DNA from: Oscillospiraceae bacterium
GTDB taxonomy: Bacteria; Bacillota_A; Clostridia; Oscillospirales; JAAYXM01
Assembly: GCA_017408185.1 (NCBI GenBank)
Contig: JAFQVE010000062.1
Location: forward strand, 1-23,798
Length of the DNA: 23,798 nt
Direction: 5' to 3'
In this document: positions 17,801 to 23,798 of the stretch, piece after piece
Layout: every line of letters starts with the position of its first letter
Position numbering within the stretch: the first letter of the stretch is position 1
Position numbers and translations under genes: made by a program
The notes under the pieces: model-generated
Seen by the model: the letters and a program-made list of their open reading frames with translations, nothing else
Database searches by the model: none
What the model was told of the DNA's origin: nothing

Positions 17801-20800
17801 GCTGATACCAAAGACCGAAGTGAGTATAATATGCGATGTAAGTATGGCGTTCAGCTATACCGTTGGGAGCCTTGAAGGGATTTCCCTCTTCATCGGTCGG
17901 GTAGTAACCGTAGCCATCATCAACACCCCAGGTTTCAACCGTCTCACCCGGACGAAGTCCCTGGCCGCAGTTAATGGTCTTAATCTTCAATTCTCCGTTT
18001 TCATCACGGTCTCCAACTTCGGGATAAAGCTTATTCTCAAGATAACCCTTTCCATAGCCGTAGTATGCCTTTGAACCCTTTTCTGCAGTCGGGTCACCGA
18101 ACATTTCTGCGTGCTTGTCAAGTGCTCTCTGTCGATCAAACTCACCGTATTCGTTAAGACCGAGCTTATAGAAGCTTCCAAAGTCATTTGATGGGAACTT
18201 TCTCTTACAATCCGGGCACTGTATCTTCCACGGATCCTGAAGCGGATTGGTAAGCCATGTAAACTGACCGTATTTTTCCATAAGGTCAACATTACAGTAG
18301 CGACAATATGTTCCGTAGGGATCCTCCATAAGACCCATATACGCACCACGGGGAATTCCCTCCGAAGGAATGAGATCATAAATCAAGTCGAGATTATCGA
18401 CATATTTATCCGCATTCTTCTTGTAGTTGTTTGCCTGCTGACGTGCCCAATCGTATTTCTCAACATTTTCACGGACGTTTGCAACTCTTTCAGAAGTATA
18501 GTAGCTTCCCTCAAGTTTTCCGAGAACAACAGGGAGAGTTATTTCTCCACTCCTTGTTCTGCCATTGAGAGTTACGGTTACAGAGAAGCGTGCATCACCT
18601 TCTGCAATCGGGTTGAGTTCTCCGCTTTCTGAAATCGTTGCATACTCCGGAGCAAGAGCTGTGATGCTGATTTCTGCACCTGTCATATCAAGCTCTTTTC
18701 CGAGGTTACTGTATGCCTGAACAAAGAGAGGAACTGTGTCGTTTTCTTTATCGGTAAGACGAATTCTCACACTTCCGCCTGCAGTTGCCGTGAAGGATAC
18801 CATTCCCTCATCAACGATTTCTATATCGACAACCGCAGTCTTTGTTACTCCATTGAATACGGTTGTGACTTCAATCTGTGCGATTCCTGCCTCAAGTGCT
18901 GTAAGCTTATCACCCGAAACTGTTGCGATATCGGGAGTAAGTGACTTATATGTAGTTACTGCGGCAGTACTCTCGGTCACTCTTCCGCTTGTGAGCGTTA
19001 CGGTGGGTATGAGAGCAACCACATCACCTTTCATAACCTCTTCGGTTGCAGGTGCTGCTGTTGTTGAAGCAATCGGATCATCCTCAACACGGATAGAAAC
19101 TTCCTTTGTCGTCTTCTTTCCGTCTATAACAGCTTCGACAACAAGAGTTGTTTCACCCTCTGCCTTACCCGTTATATCGAGAACACTTGTTCCCTTTTCT
19201 GCCTTGCGTGTGCTGTTTGTTGCAGTTACTTTTCCCGATGCATCGGAAATGTTTACTGTATTTTCTCCATCAATTGCAGTACCGTTGTTTGCAGGTCCAA
19301 AGAAGTGAACGGTACCATCGCTCATTTTGACCGTTACAAGAGCTTCGAGTTTTTCGCCAACCGCAATTACAGACGGTATTTCGGTCTGAATTTCCGAAAC
19401 ATCAACTGTTTCTACATCTGTCGGCACAAGCTCAACGCTGTATGGTACAAAGAATGCGCACCAGCTCGGCATTTCGTACGGTCTGATTGATATTTCGACC
19501 GAGCCACGTTCAAGATACATTGTATTGAGCTGTTCGGTTGCAAGATACATCGTTCCTGCCGCAAAATCTGCTTTCGGATCGTTGAAGATAAAGTTACCTG
19601 CGTATCTGCCATTTACATAAATGTAGCTGTCTGAGTAGTTTGCAAGTCTTGCACCTGTGAATTTAACGTTATAGTAACCCGATGCCTTGATATCAGTTTT
19701 TATCGTAAACATCGAATTTGCACGTGTCGGCCACGGTTTTGTTCCGGTCTGAATCTGGACAAGGAGCTTTTCGCTTCCGTCCTGAAGATTTATCTTAAGC
19801 GGTGTGTAGCGACAATTATATGTCGTCATCTTTCCTGAATCCAGAACAAGCTCAAAGCCCTTGGTTTCCCAATCGGCAGACGGAGCTGTCTGATCAGCAT
19901 ACTTCATTGTGTCCTGAGAAAGCTCAATCATCGTATACTCAGGCTTCGGAGACTCAACTGCGTTCAATGTATATTCGGATGTATATTCCGTTCCGGATAC
20001 CTTTGCCGTGAGTACAACGGTTATCGGACCTTCCTTAAGCGGTTTGATTTTTCCGTTGAATTTTCCGAGCTTTACTTCGCCCGAAACTTCGCAAGCTTCA
20101 CTGTCTTTTGCAGATATAGTAAAGCCATCGTCCGTGTTCTCACCGCCTGTTGCCTTATATTTACCGATATAGTATGCACTATCATCACTCATTACTGCAT
20201 TTGCAGTAAAATCGATAGTTTCCCTTACATACATCGTTTCAGGAAGTGTGTGTCCGATGCTCTTGTATTCAACGGAGCTTACCTCCGAAAGATATGTTAT
20301 CTTGAGAGAATTGAGGATAAGTCTTGCGATATCATAGGGCTTCGTGAGGTCTGTGCTTGTGCCGGTTCTGTAATATCCCTTTTCGGTTACCGCAAAGGTT
20401 ATCTTGATTTTTCCGTTTGAATCGGGAGTTAGGTATACGGTATTAAGTCTTTCCTCACCACCGAATACCCATGTATTTGAATCCTCAAAGAGCGTGCTTG
20501 AATAATCTCCTGCATATACTCCGTCGGCATAAACCGAGAATATTCCGCCATCGGCATTCTTTGTTCCTCGGATGGAAATACCATAGTAGCCCGAAGGTGC
20601 ACCTTTTCCGAGGTCAACCTCAATTGTCCATTTTCCTTTGAGGTCATCCGACGCACCTGACCATGCCTTTGTTCCGCAGTCTGCGATAAGGATGCTCTCC
20701 ATCTCGCCCTTTTCGTTCTTTACATCAAGGCCAGTTCTTGTTCCCTTACTTGAATAGCTTACAGTTTCCGAAGGTACTGTTACAAATCCGCTTCCGTGGA

Positions 20801-23444
20801 GAGTTCTGAGGTTCCATTGCTGTGCATATGAACCGTCATCACCTTCACCTCGGATTGTTGTTCCGAAGTCAACTATGACAGGTTCACCCGTCCATACGGT
20901 TTCTGCTATGTTGATTGTGTGTTCTGTTTTGTATTCTGTTCCACGAATGGTTGCACAAAGCTCAACAACAGCTTCGCCACCGGATATTGCGGTGAGCTCG
21001 CCTTCGAAGATACCGTCATTGACTGCACCTTCAATTTTGACGTTGCCGGTCTTTGCTGTGACCGTGAATTTGTCGGTTGTAGCTTCGCCGCCCGTGACAG
21101 CATATTTCCCGGTTCTGAAGACTTCGTCGTTGGACATTACTGCATTGGCTGTAAATGCTATCTTATCACCTGCAACTGCTTCCGACGGAAGATTGTGAAC
21201 ATTTGACTTGTGGGAAAGTTCTATCAATTCCGGTTGCGGAGTGAGTGTCAACGTATTAAGACAAAGTCTTGCTGTCTCATAAGGAGAGCTTGTATCAGCT
21301 ATACCTCCAACCGCATAATAACCGTTCTGCGTTACTGCAAAGGTTATATGGACTTTCTTATTACTGTCGGGAGTTATATAGACTGTATTGAGGTCTTTCT
21401 TTCCACCGAAAATCCACGAGGTTTTATCATTTAAGAGCGTACTTGAATACTCACCTGCGTATACTCCGTCAACGTAAACTGCAAAGGTTGCACCCGATGC
21501 CATCTTTGTTCCACGAAGAGAGACTGCATAGTAACCCGAACGTGCATTTTCTCCCAAATCAACCTCAATAGTCCATTTGCCGACTTTGGAGCCTGCAGTT
21601 CCGTCCCAGGGCTTTCTTCCGATATCTGCAATAAGGAATTTTTCCTGAACGTTTTCTTCATTTGCAACGGTAAGGTCAATTCGTGTTCCCTTATTTGCAA
21701 AGCTTGCGGTTTCACTTGCAACAGTAGTGAAGTTTTCGCCAAACATTCCATTGCAGTTCCATGCAGCCCCGTATACGCCGTCATCGCCTTCGCCACGCTT
21801 CATATTGCCGAAGTCTACGGTTACCGGCTCTGCAATCCATTCGCCCTCGTCTTCAGATCCAACTCTTACGGTCTTTTTGAGTTCCTTTGTCTTGCCGTCT
21901 ACGATTGCGGTAACGGTAATTTCTGCCTCACCCTCTTCTTTTGCCGTGAGGATATACGTTACGGTTTCGGCAGTTGATGCCGTTCCAAGCAAGCTCTGGT
22001 CAAGTGCATCGACAACGGTTACTGCCGACACTTCAAGAACTGACGAATCCGAAGAAGTAACCTTGACGGTATTGTTTGTACTTGAAGGCTCGCTTCCATC
22101 TGTACGATAACCAAAAGCTCTGTAGGTGCTGTCATTCATTTTGACCTTTGCGGTCATATTTTCCGATGCTCCCGGCTCAAGGGTGTCCGGTATCGCACTT
22201 TCAATCGCTGATACGGCAGGCTCATCTACAGGGACAAGCTTTGTTGTATCCGGAATGAAGAATCCAAATCCGTTGGCGACATATCTGACACGTGGTCTGA
22301 TTGATATTTCAGCCTCGCCTGCCGGGATATAGACAGTATTGAGTGGCTTAAAGTCACTCTTTACAAAGCCTGACTGGGCTGTGTGGAAATCCACGTCTCC
22401 GACATACTCATCATTTACATAAATCGCACAAAGCGAGGCGTTCTTGGTTTGAATTGCCGACATTTCGGGTCGATAATAACCTGCCTGAGGCACCTTGACC
22501 TTGAAGGTCATTTTCTGATTTGTATACTGTGGGAATGTGTATCTCACGCACCATTGGAGGTAGAATTTCTGACTATCCAATGTAACTGCAGTATAGCGGC
22601 TGTTGTATGATGCACACTTTTCAGGCACCATTTCAAAGCCATAGGTCTGCCATGCAGAAGAAGGTGCGGACTTATCTGTGTACCACGCTGTATCCCATGA
22701 TGTTTCCGCAACGATTGTCTCACGCTCTGCCGCAGAAGGTGCATCACAAGGCGCAAAGGTTATATCCTCAAGGAGGATTCTTGCTTCTGTTGTGCAAGGT
22801 GTTTTGTCCGTTGCAGAAGTGTAACCTTGTTCCTTGAGAACAAACGAAAGCATAAACTTTCCGTTTGCATCGGGAGATATATATACCTTTCCGAGATTTA
22901 CAACAAGATGCTCACCTGCACCTACATTTTTCTCACTTCGGCAATTGTAATCTCCGACGTATGCACGATCTGCCCAGACCTCCCATACTCCTCCGAGGAA
23001 ATGGTCTGTTCCGCGAATGGTAAGGTCATACCATCCTGCTTCAGTTGTTCCTGCATCTATCTCAATCGTCCAGCGACCTGCAGTATTTGCAGTTGTCTGA
23101 TTGACATATGCTTTCTTATTCCATACTGTTGCATCAAGCACTACCTGAAGCATCGTAACTCCGTCATAGCCTGCAACTGCGAGAGCATTATTTCTTATCT
23201 GATTGCTTGCAGGACCTGCAGTTGATGTTTCAGCGGTAACCGTAGTGAAATTTGTACCGGTTATCGCTGCCGGTTTTATTGAAGCTTTGTCGTGGTTAAT
23301 TGCAATACTTGGATCACCACTTGTGCGATAAGCAAGGTTCACAACAATGCTTTCACGTTCTGCGCCGCTTACAAGCACCACCGCAGGAAGCAGTGATATG
23401 CACATTACAAGAGTAAGAACGAGAGAAAGTATTCTTTTCTTCAT
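14319..23444 (-). CDS. Giant secreted, SLH-anchored heparinase II/III-superfamily polysaccharide lyase (3041 aa)
   Basis: A signal peptide (1-28, VSGA|ER) leads into a long modular N-terminus. One module type of about 200 residues occurs three times (about 29-235, 536-739, 851-1054). A second type occurs twice (about 237-410, 1170-1340). Big2-like units lie between and after them (to about 1640). The lyase core (about 1644-2700) has paired CxxC (Cys1714/1717 and 1743/1746), an Asn2026-Phe-Gly-Met-Pro2030 motif, a candidate catalytic Tyr2092, His2258-Gly-His2260, Asp2278 and His2301, with the same spacing as the 2390-residue paralogue. A putative-Ig domain (about 2736-2825), Gly-rich/Pro-Thr linker and three SLH domains (2865-3041) follow. 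It should be bound to the cell wall and cleave a uronic-acid polysaccharide. It starts 18 nt after the upstream accessory gene; the AAGGAG site is 11 nt from the ATG, a long spacing. Family is clear; substrate and catalytic competence are not. Confidence 0.85.
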   Translation of the reverse strand: MKKRILSLVLTLVMCISLLPAVVLVSGAERESIVVNLAYRTSGDPSIAINHDKASIKPAAITGTNFTTVTAETSTAGPASNQIRNNALAVAGYDGVTMLQVVLDATVWNKKAYVNQTTANTAGRWTIEIDAGTTEAGWYDLTIRGTDHFLGGVWEVWADRAYVGDYNCRSEKNVGAGEHLVVNLGKVYISPDANGKFMLSFVLKEQGYTSATDKTPCTTEARILLEDITFAPCDAPSAAERETIVAETSWDTAWYTDKSAPSSAWQTYGFEMVPEKCASYNSRYTAVTLDSQKFYLQWCVRYTFPQYTNQKMTFKVKVPQAGYYRPEMSAIQTKNASLCAIYVNDEYVGDVDFHTAQSGFVKSDFKPLNTVYIPAGEAEISIRPRVRYVANGFGFFIPDTTKLVPVDEPAVSAIESAIPDTLEPGASENMTAKVKMNDSTYRAFGYRTDGSEPSSTNNTVKVTSSDSSVLEVSAVTVVDALDQSLLGTASTAETVTYILTAKEEGEAEITVTAIVDGKTKELKKTVRVGSEDEGEWIAEPVTVDFGNMKRGEGDDGVYGAAWNCNGMFGENFTTVASETASFANKGTRIDLTVANEENVQEKFLIADIGRKPWDGTAGSKVGKWTIEVDLGENARSGYYAVSLRGTKMASGATFAVYVDGVYAGEYSSTLLNDKTSWIFGGKKDLNTVYITPDSNKKVHITFAVTQNGYYAVGGIADTSSPYETARLCLNTLTLTPQPELIELSHKSNVHNLPSEAVAGDKIAFTANAVMSNDEVFRTGKYAVTGGEATTDKFTVTAKTGNVKIEGAVNDGIFEGELTAISGGEAVVELCATIRGTEYKTEHTINIAETVWTGEPVIVDFGTTIRGEGDDGSYAQQWNLRTLHGSGFVTVPSETVSYSSKGTRTGLDVKNEKGEMESILIADCGTKAWSGASDDLKGKWTIEVDLGKGAPSGYYGISIRGTKNADGGIFSVYADGVYAGDYSSTLFEDSNTWVFGGEERLNTVYLTPDSNGKIKITFAVTEKGYYRTGTSTDLTKPYDIARLILNSLKITYLSEVSSVEYKSIGHTLPETMYVRETIDFTANAVMSDDSAYYIGKYKATGGENTDDGFTISAKDSEACEVSGEVKLGKFNGKIKPLKEGPITVVLTAKVSGTEYTSEYTLNAVESPKPEYTMIELSQDTMKYADQTAPSADWETKGFELVLDSGKMTTYNCRYTPLKINLQDGSEKLLVQIQTGTKPWPTRANSMFTIKTDIKASGYYNVKFTGARLANYSDSYIYVNGRYAGNFIFNDPKADFAAGTMYLATEQLNTMYLERGSVEISIRPYEMPSWCAFFVPYSVELVPTDVETVDVSEIQTEIPSVIAVGEKLEALVTVKMSDGTVHFFGPANNGTAIDGENTVNISDASGKVTATNSTRKAEKGTSVLDITGKAEGETTLVVEAVIDGKKTTKEVSIRVEDDPIASTTAAPATEEVMKGDVVALIPTVTLTSGRVTESTAAVTTYKSLTPDIATVSGDKLTALEAGIAQIEVTTVFNGVTKTAVVDIEIVDEGMVSFTATAGGSVRIRLTDKENDTVPLFVQAYSNLGKELDMTGAEISITALAPEYATISESGELNPIAEGDARFSVTVTLNGRTRSGEITLPVVLGKLEGSYYTSERVANVRENVEKYDWARQQANNYKKNADKYVDNLDLIYDLIPSEGIPRGAYMGLMEDPYGTYCRYCNVDLMEKYGQFTWLTNPLQDPWKIQCPDCKRKFPSNDFGSFYKLGLNEYGEFDRQRALDKHAEMFGDPTAEKGSKAYYGYGKGYLENKLYPEVGDRDENGELKIKTINCGQGLRPGETVETWGVDDGYGYYPTDEEGNPFKAPNGIAERHTYIAYYTHFGLWYQLTDYDQNGAILPKAVTNCANAYLHTGEIKYGRAAAILLDRIADFYPDYDTSLWKDIVTNSDGGIYTGKTVGCIWECGEVTTRIECYDMVFDVYEDTFVIKYLSEKSKQIKMRHSKESASQIRTNIEDGLIRTALEGLRDCSVSGNFGMPQAANAMGAVVLDSMPETKEWLEYLMAPGWIRSATSECRGGGIDEVLVNTIDGDGMGNEASSYNNTWLGNLVKVQRVLAVYERYQEANLLNHPKFVQMLHSLYPLMMDYYTPQIGDSGSTAGAGHWAGVTGIRDGWEAFADPIFAQVYYDRYGYEGVTYPITFKNPESLETEIRDVIEEYGTLDLDSEMMTHFGLGMLRAGKNYKLVTDATQTNTFRNTWMYFGSNSGHGHNDTLNLGMTAFGLNYMPDLGYPTLTGTDPERLQWTGTVLSHNTVMVNEKNQINNEEIRGKAKHFSDDGMVQLMDVSTPYVYEETDEYRRSLVTVDIDDSVSYTVDFFRVLGGDDHLYSLHAQSNEISGTAGLELVSQTDESGNYVGSYAGADVPYGKDPNSPAAWDYETVYPRGYTWLNNVDRDSNPSGKFEVDFAIKDFNKMIKDSNGLGLHMTMFNGRNLENGATCEVAIADGYPPQKAENKNIDRLKYVLVKNSGENLDTLFTTVFEPYRTTRALTSSEELTMEITDGAEGDKDASAVLKITHTSGRVDYIFYATNNKVTYKVTDGDLELAFRGFVGVYTVNEDGNNTYTYVHDGDIIGDMTDCKGAIEGVVKSFTTELVLENEIVITPTEPVSDADLAELSGRYLFVDNGPETRSGSYKIIGAERRGDDVAIDVGRVTSIRKYKNVNEPELGYVYIIGEGMPARIPLTSIEDGSPEFVSESKGLTTSVGSVMSYTIVAANEDGESMTYELISGPRGASIEKETGKLTWKAQNSQIGENLFIVSATDESGRKSSMDFVVKVYGSTTGGGGGAATTTPTEPTKPEVETPDVPTTPDVPETTTRFVDLGNHAWAAEEINALTEEGIIKGTSETTFSPGNNITRADFAILLVRAFELESDDTENFADVDASDYFARELAVARNTGIVNGIGDNKYAPKNTITRQDMMVIVYRAMQKLDVEFEIADVEYADFRYVADYAKEAVSALITAGLVNGKNGKIAPTDYTTRAEVAVLIKRILDYKK
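20283..20894 (-). repeat. Internal module repeat, copy 2 (204 codons)
   Basis: This encodes residues 851-1054 of the 3041-residue lyase. It aligns without gaps with 21228-21839 at a 945-bp offset. Shared features are an N-terminal Trp-x-x-Glu-Pro-Val, an Arg-Gly-Glu-Gly-Asp-Asp-Gly motif, a Gly-Lys-Trp-Thr-Ile-Glu-Val-Asp-Leu-Gly strand, a Tyr-Ala-Gly turn and a Thr-Val-Tyr...Pro-Asp-Ser strand. It looks like a carbohydrate-binding beta-sandwich of no family I recognise. Confidence 0.8.
21228..21839 (-). repeat. Internal module repeat, copy 1 (204 codons)
   Basis: This encodes residues 536-739 of the 3041-residue lyase and is the ungapped partner of 20283-20894. A third, more diverged copy makes up residues of about 29-235. 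Separation by Ig-like units suggests tandem duplication of a module-plus-linker unit. Confidence 0.8.
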
Positions 23445-23455
23445 TGTTTAATGCA

Positions 23456-23461
23456 CTCCTT
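23456..23461 (-). promoter_or_regulatory. Ribosome site of the 3041-residue lyase
   Basis: AAGGAG on the minus strand lies two bases after the upstream gene's stop codon (23463-23465) and 11 nt before the ATG at 23444. The position shows that the two genes are co-transcribed, but the wide spacing may lower translation of the giant lyase. Confidence 0.6.
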
Positions 23462-23462
23462 T

Positions 23463-23798
23463 TTAGTTCAACTCTGCGTAAACAACATTTGTAAATGTTC
23501 CGTCTGTATAAATTAAGTATCCTCGAACAACATTTTGGTCATATGTTCCGCTGTCGTTCTTCATCGCTGTAAACTGACCGTGAGTTGCGTTTTCTTCTTT
23601 GTTTACGGATTTTGCTTTGTAGTAGCAACCACTTACCGTATTGTGTGTGCTGTCACCAAAGAGAATTCCCGTTTCAATCTTTGTGAAGCCTTCAGGAATG
23701 TCATATTCAATCATATACATATCTTCCGTTGAGTGCTTATCAAGCACTATAACAGGAAGAACATCGGCATCCGCTGTTTCAAAGCTTATCTCGGCAGC
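23463..23798 (-). CDS. C-terminal part of a second secreted accessory protein (HGQFTA domain), 5'-truncated by window edge
   Basis: The frame stays open from the right window edge to a TAA at 23463-23465, giving 111 residues of C-terminus; the real start lies outside. The last 90 residues match the end of the 788-residue accessory protein: Tyr-Met-Ile-Glu-Tyr-Asp, then Glu-Thr-Gly-Ile-Leu-Phe-Gly-Asp, His-Gly-Gln-Phe-Thr-Ala, Arg-Gly-Tyr-Leu-Ile-Tyr and a Val-Val-Tyr ending. A GTG at 23747 could be taken as a start, but homology continues upstream of it (an Ile-x-Val/Phe-x strand, then Val-x-Asp), so it is internal. It sits 18 nt upstream of the 3041-residue lyase gene, just as its paralogue sits 12 nt upstream of the other lyase. 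By analogy it should carry a signal peptide and beta-sandwich modules further upstream. Confidence 0.8.
   Translation of the reverse strand, partial: AAEISFETADADVLPVIVLDKHSTEDMYMIEYDIPEGFTKIETGILFGDSTHNTVSGCYYKAKSVNKEENATHGQFTAMKNDSGTYDQNVVRGYLIYTDGTFTNVVYAELN

Noticed and set aside
17463..18074. A 203-codon plus-strand open frame antisense to the lyase
   Set aside because: Its composition is that of a reverse-frame shadow (Cys, Ile and Val rich); the minus frame encodes the conserved CxxC region.
20283..21839. Spaced repeats that might suggest a CRISPR or other repeat array
   Set aside because: They are 612-bp in-frame protein-module repeats with diverged third positions, not short identical repeats with unique spacers.

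Overview
The window looks like Bacillota DNA, most likely an anaerobic gut-type clostridium. The grounds are AT-rich intergenic DNA, strong AAGGAGG-type ribosome sites, C-terminal S-layer homology (SLH) anchors, and very large secreted proteins built from bacterial Ig-like and beta-sandwich modules. No rRNA, tRNA, IS element or CRISPR array is visible, so placement below class level is not possible from this sequence.

Layout. (1) Positions 1-1800 are a small unrelated block: a truncated YgjV-like membrane protein gene (minus) and a NhaC-family Na+/H+ antiporter gene (plus). They diverge from one 60-bp region whose two consensus promoters share a palindromic -10. A bidirectional terminator at 1766-1798 closes this block. 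(2) The rest, 1812-23798, is a minus-strand, PUL-like locus for polysaccharide use. In transcription order it has: the 3' end of a secreted accessory protein (23463-23798); a 3041-residue SLH-anchored heparinase II/III-superfamily lyase (14319-23444) and terminator; an AraC-family regulator (13298-14173) and terminator; then a tight operon of a cytoplasmic GH20 hexosaminidase-like enzyme (11381-13153), a 788-residue secreted accessory protein (8997-11363) and a 2390-residue SLH-anchored lyase (1812-8984). Coding density is very high and no gene-free stretch exceeds 300 bases.

The central observation is that the accessory-protein-plus-giant-lyase pair occurs twice. Both accessory proteins end in the same unrecognised domain, which carries a His-Gly-Gln-Phe-Thr-Ala motif. 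Both lyases have the same core: paired CxxC, alpha/alpha toroid, HGH...D...H metal site, putative-Ig domain, Gly-rich linker and three SLH domains. Their N-terminal module sets differ. The accessory protein at 8997-11363 and the lyase at 1812-8984 also share nearly identical N-terminal modules.

Inferred working model: the lyases are held on the cell wall by SLH domains and cleave a uronic-acid polysaccharide. The accessory proteins bind the same glycan. Imported oligosaccharides are trimmed by the GH20 enzyme, and the AraC protein controls the operon. The substrate is not known; a glycosaminoglycan-like polymer (uronic acid plus hexosamine) fits lyase plus GH20 best. No transporter or unsaturated-uronyl hydrolase lies in the window.
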